From Natrarchaeobius oligotrophus (lineage in GTDB: Archaea; Halobacteriota; Halobacteria; Halobacteriales; Natrialbaceae), in NCBI RefSeq assembly GCF_003841465.1, contig NZ_REFZ01000012.1:1-64000 (forward strand): 64,000 bases of DNA, written 5' to 3'. Positions 42,867 to 50,703 of this stretch are shown one piece after another (position 1 is the stretch's first letter; each line of letters starts with the position of its first letter). The position numbers were made by a program, and so were the translations under genes. The notes under the pieces were generated by a model that did no database searches, had not been told where the DNA came from, and saw only the letters and a list, made by a program, of their open reading frames with translations.

Positions 42867-44074
42867 CCGTGCGTTCCACCCCCCGAGGGAGCGTTCACGC
42901 GCGAGTCTCCGGTCTCGATCGCCGGGAGCTTCTCGACGACGGCGGGCGGGGGCGTCAACCAGGCCCCGACGTCGCGCGGATCGACGTCCCACGCGACGCC
43001 GGGGTTGCAGACGGTCGCGAGGTACTCCGGCAGCGAATCACGGTCTCGATTCTCGAGCCGGAACTTCAGCTCCCGCAGGGGAAAGACCATCTCGCGGCCG
43101 GATTCGGGCGAGCCGACGGGGACGTCCACCTCGAGATCGAGCCGGTCGGCGACGATCGTCGAGGCGAACCGGTGGCCGAACCTGCTCGCGAGCGCGTAGG
43201 ACGCCCAGAACTTGGGATTGATCTCCATCAGAACGAACGTGCCGTCGGGCCGGCGTTTGAACTCCACCAGCGCGACTCCGTGCCAGCCGACCTCCCGAAG
43301 CAACCGTGTCGCGTGGCGCTGGAGCCGCGGCTGGTCACACAGACGGAGGTGGGTACCGCTTCCGCCGTGACGGGGAACGGAGCGAAGCTCCTCGTGGACG
43401 CACGCGAGTGCGACCTCGTTGTCGAAACAGAGGAGCCCACAGCCGTAGGTCGAGCGAGAGCCGTCGACGTACTCCTGAACCAGCACGTCGTTCTCCGGGG
43501 CGATGGCCGCGATGCGGTCGTACGCAGACCAGAACGCCGCGGGATCGTCGACCGGTGCCGTCGTCGCCGCGCCGTTTTCCTTGCGCGCCTTGAGAAACAC
43601 CGGAAACGGCAGGTGGTCGCCGACGTCGGGTCGACCGTCGGCCTCGAGGTCGGCGACCAGTCCGGTGTAGTCCGTCGGGACGTCGATGTCGAGTTCTCGG
43701 GCCCGCTGGAGGGTCGCGCGTTTGTCGACCGCCACCCGAAACGACGGCGACGGCGGGAGACACAGCGAGACGTCGGCCGGAACGGCCGACCGAATCGAGT
43801 CGACGCTGGCCATCGATTCGTAGCCGACCGGGAGGACGACCCCCGGACGACACGAACGGATCACCTCGAGCACGGCGTCGGCGTGGGCCGGATCGTCCGG
43901 CGGAGGCACGACGGCGGTGTAATCACAGTACGTCGAACGCAACAGCCTGCTGTGGCGCATCGTTCCGGCTCCGACGATGGTCGCCTCGAGGTCCTCGGTG
44001 AGTTCCCTCGCGATCACGAGGGACGTATCGTAATCGCCGTCGAGCACCAGCACCGTCGGCGGCTCCGGGTCCAT
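42863..44074 (-). CDS. ATP-grasp carboxylate-amine ligase-like protein (locus 2)
   Basis: A 403-aa ligase. VLVLDGDYDTSLVIARELTE starts the pre-ATP-grasp fold. The ATP-grasp core includes PFPVFLKARKENGAATTA, DVLVQEYVDGSRSTYGCG and VLMEINPKFWASYALA (Mg ligands). WHGVALVEFKRRPDGTFVLMEINPKFW lines up with the protein at 17.5-18.8 kb, a paralogue. It is the first gene of a cluster with the toroid protein (4-bp overlap) and the FemAB-like gene. TATA box ATTTTATAC (minus strand) at 44104-44112, about 33 bp upstream. Confidence 0.78.
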   Translation of the reverse strand: MDPEPPTVLVLDGDYDTSLVIARELTEDLEATIVGAGTMRHSRLLRSTYCDYTAVVPPPDDPAHADAVLEVIRSCRPGVVLPVGYESMASVDSIRSAVPADVSLCLPPSPSFRVAVDKRATLQRARELDIDVPTDYTGLVADLEADGRPDVGDHLPFPVFLKARKENGAATTAPVDDPAAFWSAYDRIAAIAPENDVLVQEYVDGSRSTYGCGLLCFDNEVALACVHEELRSVPRHGGSGTHLRLCDQPRLQRHATRLLREVGWHGVALVEFKRRPDGTFVLMEINPKFWASYALASRFGHRFASTIVADRLDLEVDVPVGSPESGREMVFPLRELKFRLENRDRDSLPEYLATVCNPGVAWDVDPRDVGAWLTPPPAVVEKLPAIETGDSRVNAPSGGGTHG

Positions 44075-44103
44075 AGCGACGACGCCATCGACCGAACCTA
44101 AAA

Positions 44104-44112
44104 GTATAAAAT
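44104..44112 (-). promoter_or_regulatory. TATA box of the ATP-grasp/toroid operon
   Basis: ATTTTATAC on the minus strand, about 33 bp before the ATG at 44074; it is the only AT-rich element nearby. Confidence 0.6.
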
Positions 44113-44281
44113 CGCTATGGGTTCACGGCGACCGGTAACTGCGTCTTATTCCGACCGCCGCCGTTCGGCGGGCGAGATCGATCGGGACCCGTCCGAGTCG
44201 GCGCGGCGAGCCACAGCGGAGCGGTACGTAATTGATCGCCTGTGGCGTGCGAACCTCACGTTACCGAGCGAAACTAACGCG

Positions 44282-45493
44282 TTACGACGATGTCGAGAGC
44301 GCGTCGAACGCCTCCGCGGCGGTTCGGGTCCCCTTCGAGATGAGGACGTCGCCGGCTCGCAACTCGGCGTCGGCGGTTCCGACCAGGATCCAGCCCTCGT
44401 CGGGACGCCGGATCGCGATCACCGACATCGTCGAGTCGACGTCAGGTACGCCGCCGGTCATCGTCGTGCCGTCGAGTTCGCTCCCGGGCTCGATTTCGAC
44501 GCGGGTGATGATCTCGTCGCTCTCCTGGACCGCGAGTTGAACGACCGGGTGGACGTCGAAGTCCCGAAGTACGCCTTCGCTGATGTCGATCGCCGCGTCG
44601 CTTATCACCTCCGTACTGACGCCCAGCCGGATGAGCCCGCGGAGAGCGATCGGCTCCTCGGCGTCGGCGGCCGCCCGAAGCGTCCACGCCTCGAAGCGCG
44701 ACTGCATGGCGTCGACTTCGACCTCGAGGTTTCGGACCTCCTCGGCCAGGGCCGCGCTGTCGAACAGGACGCTGCTGTAGGCCAGATCGACCGCCAGTTC
44801 CGAGAGGTTCTTCATGTGAATGATCGTGTCGACCGCGCGCTCGAGATCCGGAACGCCGGGCGAGTCGATCGACGGCGACTCGTATGGCTCGCCGGTGAGC
44901 GTCTCGCAGACGTCGCCGATCGCGGCTTCGGGGCCGCGCAAGAGCGCGACGTCGTCGCTCGTGACCGTCGTCTCCGGACCGGGGTTGAGCAACCACTCGT
45001 CGCCGCGGCGCAGCGCGATCACGCGGACGCCGGTCTCGGACTCGAGGTCGATGTCGGCGAGGGTGCGGTCGGCGTACGACGAGTCCGGATCGACGACGAC
45101 GCGGACGAGCGTTTCGGCCGCCTCCGGAAGCGCCGCCCGCATCGCGTCCGGAAGCCCCATCTCCTCGAGGACGATCTTCGCGATGTCGCCGGCGGCGTCG
45201 CTGATGTCGTCGGCCGCCGCGACGATCCCCAACACCGGCGCGAGCTGTTCTGCGTCGGCCGGGTTGCGCGCGGCCAGCATCAGGCTCATCCGGGCGCGAA
45301 GCTCGAGGACGTTCATCCGTTCCTCGAGGCGAAGCACCTCCTGTGCGAGATCCTCGTTACGGTGTAACACGGCGGAGTACGAGAGATCGATCAACAGCTC
45401 CGCGGTGTCTTTCATCTCGACGAGCACGTCCTTGACGCTGACCGGCTCGTACTCGACCGATGCAGACGACGCTTCACCCTCGAGCGGGTCCAT
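44282..45493 (-). CDS. PhoU-like/TrkA-C double-repeat regulator of ion transport
   Basis: A 403-aa protein built as two PhoU-TrkA_C units. Each has a helical PhoU-like part (DTAELLIDLSYSAVLHRNEDLAQEV; KNLSELAVDLAYSSVLFDSAALAEEV) then an RCK_C domain (ADRTLADIDLESETGVRVIALRRGDEW; ELDGTTMTGGVPDVDSTMSVIAIRRPDEGW). Such proteins sense ligands or nucleotides on K+ and Mg2+ transporters in the cytoplasm. In other haloarchaea I recall this type near MgtE-half genes; here the MgtE halves are 5 kb away with the glycan-type cluster between. Start 45493. Confidence 0.85.
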   Translation of the reverse strand: MDPLEGEASSASVEYEPVSVKDVLVEMKDTAELLIDLSYSAVLHRNEDLAQEVLRLEERMNVLELRARMSLMLAARNPADAEQLAPVLGIVAAADDISDAAGDIAKIVLEEMGLPDAMRAALPEAAETLVRVVVDPDSSYADRTLADIDLESETGVRVIALRRGDEWLLNPGPETTVTSDDVALLRGPEAAIGDVCETLTGEPYESPSIDSPGVPDLERAVDTIIHMKNLSELAVDLAYSSVLFDSAALAEEVRNLEVEVDAMQSRFEAWTLRAAADAEEPIALRGLIRLGVSTEVISDAAIDISEGVLRDFDVHPVVQLAVQESDEIITRVEIEPGSELDGTTMTGGVPDVDSTMSVIAIRRPDEGWILVGTADAELRAGDVLISKGTRTAAEAFDALSTSS

Positions 45494-45628
45494 ACTCGGA
45501 AAGAGTGCGCCCCGGTGAAAAAAGCGTTTCCCGCGCGGCGCGAGAATCGACGGCGGGCGAGCCCGCCGAGTCGCGCTGAACGACGGCTTCCGACACGGTT
45601 TTGGCCGGGCGCAAAGAAGCCACGGCCA

Positions 45629-47008
45629 ATGCTCGACCGGACCTACTTGCGAGAGAATCCCGACGAGGTACGCGACGCCCTCGAGAACCGGGGGGCGGAC
45701 GTCGACCTCGACGAAATTCTCGCGATCGACGAGCGGTGGCGGGAGCTGAAAGCCCGCGGCGACGAACTGCGCCACGAACGCAACCAGATCACCCAGCAGA
45801 TCGGCACGTACGTCGCCGAAGGAAACGAGGAAAAGCGCGAGCAAGCGATCGAGCAATCGCGGGAGCTCAAAGGCGAGATCGAGGAGGTCGAAGCCGAAGC
45901 GGACGACCTCCAGGAGGAGCTTCAGGAGCGACTGCTCGAGGTGCCCCAGGTACCCCACGAGAGCGTTCCTCTGGGGCTCGACGAGCGCCACAACGTCGAA
46001 GACCGGCGCTGGGGGTTCGACGACCTGCGCGAGCTTCCCGGCGAAGTCGTCCCCCACTACGAGCTCGGCGAGGAGATGGACATCATCGACGAGGAACGGG
46101 GCGCGAAGACGACCGGCGCGGGCTTTTACTTCCTCAAGGGCGATGGCGCGCGCCTCGAGCACGCCTTGATCCAGTTCATGATGGACGTCCACCGCGAGCA
46201 GGGCTACGTCGACCTCTTCCCGCCGGTTCCGGTCAAGAGCGCGTCCATGCGGGGCACCGGACAGCTGCCGAAGTTCGCCGACGACGCCTACCGCCTCGGC
46301 GACAGCAACGACGAGGACTACGACGACGAGGACCTCTGGCTCTGTCCCACGGCCGAGGTTCCCGTCACCAACATGTACGCGGGCGACATCCTCCTCGACG
46401 ACGACCTGCCGCTGAAACACCAGGCCTACACGCCGAACTTCCGCCGCGAGGCCGGCGAGCACGGCACCGAAACCCGCGGCATCGTCCGCGTCCACCAGTT
46501 CAACAAGGTCGAACTCGTCAACTTCGTTCGCCCCGAGGAGAGCTACGACCGCCTCGAGGGACTGCTCGACGAAGCCGAGGAAGTTCTCCGGCGACTCGGC
46601 CTTCCCTACCGTATCCTCGAACTCTGCACCGGCGACCTCACCTTCGCCTCCGCCAAGACGTACGACATCGAGGTCTGGGCCCCGGCAGACGACATGGACG
46701 ACGGTCCCGAGGAGGGCGGACGCTGGCTCGAGGTCTCTTCCGCCTCGAACTTCGAGGAGTTCCAGGCCCGCCGCGCCGGCCTGCGCTACCGACCCGAGCG
46801 CCACGAGTCCGCCGAGTACCTCCACACCCTGAACGCCTCCGGGCTCGCGCTCCCCCGGGTGATGGTCGCGATCCTCGAGTACTACCAGAACGAGGACGGC
46901 ACGGTGACGATCCCAGAGGCGCTACGGCCGTACATGGACGACCAGGAGCTCATCGAGGGCCACGAGAAGGTCGGCGAGAGCGCGCTGGGTGCCGGCAAGC
47001 GGGAGTAA
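45629..47008 (+). CDS. serS: Seryl-tRNA synthetase
   Basis: A 459-aa class II synthetase charging tRNA-Ser. It has an N-terminal tRNA-binding antiparallel coiled coil (residues about 25-110), then motif 1 region (HALIQFMMDVHREQGYVDLFPP), motif 2 (YTPNFRREAGEHGTETRGIVRVHQF) and motif 3 (NASGLALPRVMVAILEYYQN). Complete and of typical length. Its final 128 bp (46881-47008, TAA stop) are duplicated at 48506-48633, so the present 3' end may have been supplied by the inserted element. ATG at 45629 fits the family start (MLDRTYLREN). Confidence 0.97.
   Translation: MLDRTYLRENPDEVRDALENRGADVDLDEILAIDERWRELKARGDELRHERNQITQQIGTYVAEGNEEKREQAIEQSRELKGEIEEVEAEADDLQEELQERLLEVPQVPHESVPLGLDERHNVEDRRWGFDDLRELPGEVVPHYELGEEMDIIDEERGAKTTGAGFYFLKGDGARLEHALIQFMMDVHREQGYVDLFPPVPVKSASMRGTGQLPKFADDAYRLGDSNDEDYDDEDLWLCPTAEVPVTNMYAGDILLDDDLPLKHQAYTPNFRREAGEHGTETRGIVRVHQFNKVELVNFVRPEESYDRLEGLLDEAEEVLRRLGLPYRILELCTGDLTFASAKTYDIEVWAPADDMDDGPEEGGRWLEVSSASNFEEFQARRAGLRYRPERHESAEYLHTLNASGLALPRVMVAILEYYQNEDGTVTIPEALRPYMDDQELIEGHEKVGESALGAGKRE
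46881..47008 (+). repeat. 128-bp direct repeat, copy A (functional serS tail)
   Basis: Aligns without gaps to 48506-48633 at an offset of 1,625 bp. Four substitutions were counted by eye, at 46915, 46991, 46997 and 47007, the last changing the stop codon from TAA to TGA. About 8 of the next 11 bases after the stop also match. It starts sharply at ACTACCAG. Confidence 0.95.
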
Positions 47009-47361
47009 CCTCGAGCGGGTTGGTACTACCAATTTCCGTAATCAAACGGTAGCGTGTATAGCAGCCAACCAGATCTCTTGTATATCCACGATCGTGTGAT
47101 AATAGATTAAAAATTTGACATTTTCGACTTGTGTAACTAATCTAATATATGAATAATGATTGTATATCTAACAACTATCAGCCGCTTGTGGTGCTATTAG
47201 TCGACGTGAGTTGACGCCGGTGAAGACGGCAACGTCGTATCTGTTACGTCAGATTGACTAATCAGATGGAAGTCACTTGTATGATGGGATTCCACCAGAT
47301 ATGAGGAGAAGACGATCGCCAGAAGGAGAAATTTTAACATCAATAAGGCATTAAAACAGGT

Positions 47362-47622
47362 ATGAACAGCTATCTAGTAGCGTTCACTGCAATATTAGCG
47401 GTAGTAGTTCTTTTACTGTTCTTAGAAAAGAAAGAAGTTCTTTCGATAGAGCTTCCACAGTGGGTACTCGCACCACTATTAGTTTCCGGAATCGTTGGAA
47501 TCGGTCAATTTTTAGCTGTGCCACCACCGGAGAGAGCACTTGTTACTATTGCAGCGACATTGTGTTTTTTTATCGGCGTTCTGTGGCCACTTCCAAGAGA
47601 AGAAAGCAAACGACGAAGCTAG
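47362..47622 (+). CDS. Small three-helix membrane protein of the island
   Basis: An 86-aa protein with helices at about 3-21 (SYLVAFTAILAVVVLLLFL), 33-51 (QWVLAPLLVSGIVGIGQFL) and 59-77 (ALVTIAATLCFFIGVLWPL), and a basic tail. No family is recognised. Its size and topology suit an immunity protein for a secreted bacteriocin-like product of the convergent gene, but that is inference from context. AT-rich codon use. A TATA-like element about 25 bp upstream indicates a leaderless mRNA. Confidence 0.7.
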   Translation: MNSYLVAFTAILAVVVLLLFLEKKEVLSIELPQWVLAPLLVSGIVGIGQFLAVPPPERALVTIAATLCFFIGVLWPLPREESKRRS

Positions 47623-47628
47623 ACGTGT

Positions 47629-48423
47629 TTATGGGCTTCCGATATGACCAGGCGCGAATGATTCAACAGGCAATGGTCCTGTCGGATACGGTGGCTCATT
47701 GGTGGTAAGCGTATCAAACTCATTCCAGTCCGGATTTTTCACGCTTCCATCTCCCCAACGAGGTTCAATGGTTCTAAACCCACAGCGATCAGAAATACAT
47801 CCTCTATCAACATCCATGTTACCAACGTAATACCTTGGTCCGCTAAGCGCAATCCAGACACCCACAATAACCGCTGCTGATACCGTCACTGGCCAACTAA
47901 GCCCCGCTGCCCCTAGGAGCGCTGCTACTGCAGCGCTCGCAGCCGTTGATCCGATACCTTCAATTGATCTGGTAAACAGTACGTCAACCCCCTCTAATCT
48001 GTGATTGTAGTCCTCCCAATCACTATCACCGACATACCTGCATTGCGGACCCGTCGTCTGTATCACGTTGTAGTCCTCTATCACTTCCATTGACTGTGCA
48101 TTATGCTTGACAACATCGTCAATATCAACTTCATCTTTGTGGACATACACCTTCCCTTTAGAAAATCCCTCTTGGGTGGAACTATCATGACCAACAACGC
48201 GCGCGATTAAACTTTCATTTTCAAATTCGACTTCGAAGAGCTGCTCATTTTGGGACAGCTTCTTATCACCTTGAACCTCAACCTGCGATGAGCTTACTTC
48301 TTCAATCGATATCACTTCTGGAATGTCGTTATTTTCGCCATTACCAGCACTAGCCGCTGCGGGGAATGTACTACCTGCTACACCCATCGAAACAATACTC
48401 TTGAGCGCACTTCTTCTCTTCAT
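47629..48423 (-). CDS. Tat-type secreted protein with Gly/Ala-rich hydrophobic core, halocin-like architecture
   Basis: A 264-aa protein. The N-terminus MKRRSALKSIVSMGVAGS with the cleavage-like PAAASAG is a twin-arginine signal. Residues 30-125 are soluble and acidic. Residues 155-195 are a Gly/Ala-rich double hydrophobic hairpin (GIGSTAASAAVAALLGAAG, then VTVSAAVIVGVWIALSG), and Cys128, Cys209 and Cys214 could form disulfides. The C-terminus is Pro-rich. No homologue is recognised. ATG at 48423 follows an SD-like GGGAGAAGG, rare in this window; an upstream TTG is less likely. Confidence 0.75.
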   Translation of the reverse strand: MKRRSALKSIVSMGVAGSTFPAAASAGNGENNDIPEVISIEEVSSSQVEVQGDKKLSQNEQLFEVEFENESLIARVVGHDSSTQEGFSKGKVYVHKDEVDIDDVVKHNAQSMEVIEDYNVIQTTGPQCRYVGDSDWEDYNHRLEGVDVLFTRSIEGIGSTAASAAVAALLGAAGLSWPVTVSAAVIVGVWIALSGPRYYVGNMDVDRGCISDRCGFRTIEPRWGDGSVKNPDWNEFDTLTTNEPPYPTGPLPVESFAPGHIGSP

Positions 48424-48505
48424 GCCTTCTCCCAACAATATTCGAAATAAGTGAATAAATATTTCCGTTATAGTATTAGGTTTAATTTTATTTTTGTGTC
48501 TGGGA

Positions 48506-48633
48506 ACTACCAGAACGAGGACGGCACGGTGACGATCCCCGAGGCGCTACGGCCGTACATGGACGACCAGGAGCTCATCGAGGGCCACGAGAAGGTCGGC
48601 GAGAGCGCGCTGGGTTCCGGCGAGCGGGAGTGA
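48506..48633 (+). pseudogene. Orphan serS 3' end (direct repeat copy B)
   Basis: The last 42 codons of seryl-tRNA synthetase plus a TGA, without promoter or start, in the same orientation as serS. Differences from copy A change two residues near the end (SALGAGKRE in ser[10 protein letters not shown] here). It is followed by ordinary high-GC chromosome, so it is probably the original chromosomal tail left behind when the island joined serS. Confidence 0.9.
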
Positions 48634-48864
48634 CGTCGAACGAGAGTAGTTGCGAACAGTTCTCGTTATCAGAACGCGATACACCCGGTATTTTCATTTT
48701 CACGTAGTTGGAAGTTTGTGCCGTGCTGGCCCCCTTTACCGTACGAAAGATCACACGTCCTCGAGGAAGAGTCGCCGAAATCCGGGCCCACGTTTGCGCT
48801 GGCTCCGGTTGGTCGTGTCGCTGGAACACCGAGAACGATAGTTCGGTATAAGACGAAAGACCTC

Positions 48865-48876
48865 AATATATATTAA
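48865..48876 (+). promoter_or_regulatory. TATA box of the HTH/TumE-like pair
   Basis: AATATATATTAA, centred about 28 bp before the ATG at 48899, hence a leaderless mRNA. Its AT palindrome (AATATATATT) could also be bound by the operon's own HTH protein. Confidence 0.65.
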
Positions 48877-48898
48877 GTGAGAGTGCGAACTGAAGCGT

Positions 48899-49441
48899 AT
48901 GACCGGAGACGAATCGACCGCCGACGAGGGCTGTCGGGAACGCCAGACCACCGGCGAAGATCGCGTGCGAATGGTCGCCCGGCAGCTGTCGGAGCCACGA
49001 ACGGCAAACTGGATCGCCTCCGAAGCGGGCTGGTCACACGAACCGACCAGGCGCGTTCTCGAACGGCTCGTCGACGACGGGATTCTCCATCGTGACGACA
49101 GCGGCACTCACACCACGTACTACCCCGATTACCGTCGACAAGCGTTGCAGGAGGCGATGCGTCTGCGGGACGGTGGGTACACCGTCGAGGAACTCACGGA
49201 TCGCCTCGCCGAGATGAAGGCTCAGATCCGGGAGTGGAAAGGCGCGTTCGACGTCGAGTCGCCGAATCAACTTCGCGGGACGCTCACCGACGATACCCTC
49301 GACGCCACCGAAGAAGATCGTCGTCGTGAGGTCGCACGCGAGTGGGAGCAGCTTCAGCGGCGAATCCGGATCGTCGGATTCGCCATCCGCGAATGGGACT
49401 TCCTCGCTCCAACGACAGAGCCCGCTGAGGCCAGCAGCTAA
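48899..49441 (+). CDS. Winged-helix regulator (DUF7342-like), antitoxin candidate
   Basis: A 180-aa protein with a winged HTH at residues 20-75: RMVARQLSEPRTANWIASEAGWSHEPTRRVLERLVDDGIL then HTTYYPDYRRQALQEA. A long helical C-terminus (VEELTDRLAEMKAQIREW...EEDRRREVAREWEQLQRRIRIV) looks like a dimerisation arm. I know this layout as a recurrent haloarchaeal protein paired with a gene like the next one. It precedes that gene by 3 bp. Antitoxin/autorepressor role inferred from gene order. Confidence 0.7.
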   Translation: MTGDESTADEGCRERQTTGEDRVRMVARQLSEPRTANWIASEAGWSHEPTRRVLERLVDDGILHRDDSGTHTTYYPDYRRQALQEAMRLRDGGYTVEELTDRLAEMKAQIREWKGAFDVESPNQLRGTLTDDTLDATEEDRRREVAREWEQLQRRIRIVGFAIREWDFLAPTTEPAEASS

Positions 49442-49444
49442 CGG

Positions 49445-49903
49445 ATGTCCGTTCCGCACCCGGGTGGCGATCCGAACGCGAATCTTTACGCGCAACTGAA
49501 GCGGGACGTCCTCGACCGTGTGCCACAGATCACGGCGGTCGAGTACGTCCCGGACGATATTGAGGCCCGGCACCTTCGAGCGATGTTCGATCCGGATCGG
49601 CTTGACCCACCAACAGGACCGAATTCACCGGAACTGACCGTCAAGTGGTATCGACAGGAACCGCACGACTGGTTCCGTATCAACTACACCGACCCAAACA
49701 CGGGCTTTCACGCTGGCTGGCACCAGGACGACGACCATCCCGATCTCGGACGAGCGCATTTTCAGTACTCGGTCGCCGATGAAGCGGACCGATGGGGTAT
49801 CACAGTCGAACACGAGACTCCTTCTCTGATACTCTGGGAAATCGTCGAGGATCTCCTCGAGAACGTTCGGCCGACGTACCAGTGCTCGAGCCTCGAAGAG
49901 TAG
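49445..49903 (+). CDS. TumE/DUF6516-like protein, toxin candidate
   Basis: A 152-aa protein. VKWYRQEPHDWFRINYTDPNTGFHAGWHQDDDHPDLGRAHFQYSV then LILWEIVEDLLE gives a beta-sheet with conserved Trp, His and Asp residues, like the TumE toxin fold where a beta-sheet is followed by HxH and a final helix. Co-transcribed with the HTH protein (3-bp gap), an order common to type II toxin-antitoxin operons. Assignment to TumE rests on remembered pattern; function unproven. Confidence 0.6.
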   Translation: MSVPHPGGDPNANLYAQLKRDVLDRVPQITAVEYVPDDIEARHLRAMFDPDRLDPPTGPNSPELTVKWYRQEPHDWFRINYTDPNTGFHAGWHQDDDHPDLGRAHFQYSVADEADRWGITVEHETPSLILWEIVEDLLENVRPTYQCSSLEE

Positions 49904-49917
49904 CTCGTACGGATGCG

Positions 49918-50457
49918 CTACCGATCGCCGACCGGAACGCCGTCGGAATCGGCGGACTCCCGCGTGCCGACGACGTCGACGATCGACGCAGCCTCCGCGT
50001 CGTCGTACGCCGCACCGAGCGCGATGAGGAAGCCGACGATCGCGGTCACGACCGCGACCGCGCCGACGGCGACGACGGCGATCGAGAAGATCGCCCCCGA
50101 GAGCACCTGCGCCGACGTCAGGAGCGCGATGGCCGTCACGGCGGCGACGAGCGCAAGCAGGCGACCGAATCGGCCGGCGTCGAACCCGCCGTCGTGACCG
50201 GCGTCCGTTTCGAGCAGTTCGTTGATCACGCCCCGGTACTCGGCGTCGGGGCCGACGTTTCCGAGCGAGTGGATCGAGTGGGCGACCCACAGACCGGCCG
50301 TGAAGTTGAGCAAGGCGACGAACGAGACGAGGCCGAGTTCTCCCGCGACGAAGAGACCGGCCAGAACCGCGTTCGCGAACGCGACGACCATGATACCGTG
50401 GACGACGAGCGAGCGCGTTCCGAACTCCTCGAGCGACTGGAGGTGTGCGAGTTTCAT
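49918..50457 (-). CDS. Four-helix membrane protein, unknown function
   Basis: A 179-aa protein with helices GIMVVAFANAVLAGLFVAG, LVSFVALLNFTAGLWVAHS, RLLALVAAVTAIALLTSAQVL, and FSIAVVAVGAVAVVTAIVGFLIALG, plus an acidic C-terminal tail. No domain is recognised. It converges on the TumE-like gene (14 bp). Its upstream region holds a tandem repeat array (50540-50663), 83-206 bp before the ATG. Confidence 0.6.
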   Translation of the reverse strand: MKLAHLQSLEEFGTRSLVVHGIMVVAFANAVLAGLFVAGELGLVSFVALLNFTAGLWVAHSIHSLGNVGPDAEYRGVINELLETDAGHDGGFDAGRFGRLLALVAAVTAIALLTSAQVLSGAIFSIAVVAVGAVAVVTAIVGFLIALGAAYDDAEAASIVDVVGTRESADSDGVPVGDR

Positions 50458-50539
50458 AGAAGAACTTGGTTCCCAACGGGGATAGCGACGGTCCCTAACG
50501 AGTGGGGGCGAAAAGCGGACGGCGAGCGAATATCACCTC

Positions 50540-50663
50540 GAGAGGGCCGTCTCGCCCGGTTACGAGACTGAGGGCGACCGTCTCAATCGAGTCACGATAC
50601 CGGAGACGACTGTCTCGACCGGTTACGATACCTGAGACGGCCATCTCGACCTACCCGATGCCG
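50540..50663. repeat. Four degenerate tandem repeats, 30-33 bp, of a palindromic motif
   Basis: Units start at 50540, 50570, 50603 and 50634, close to GAGACGGCCGTCTCG(A/C)CC followed by GGTTACGATACC. Each unit contains the near-palindrome GAGACG-n-n-CGTCTC, perfect in its consensus. The array lies between cofG and the divergently placed membrane-protein gene. It resembles a multi-site operator or a decayed satellite. Confidence 0.75.
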
Positions 50664-50703
50664 GTCTCGACGGGCGTCCCTCGATTCGGCGACGCGGTTC
50701 GGA

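Larger units (their letters stand above)
47009..48505. mobile_element. AT-rich island inserted between duplicated serS tails
   Basis: About 1.5 kb with markedly lower GC than the rest of the window and different codon use (A/T-ending codons). It is bounded by the direct repeats of the serS tail and holds two convergent genes 6 bp apart. There is no integrase, transposase or replication gene. 47009-47361 is gene-free, AT-rich leader-like sequence with TATA-like ATTTTAACA near 47331-47340. I interpret it as a transferred cassette or remnant of an element that targets serS. Confidence 0.8.

Noticed and set aside
47460-47708. 82-aa plus-strand frame in the island
   Set aside because: Overlaps the small membrane-protein gene in another frame and runs into the convergent gene; no promoter of its own.
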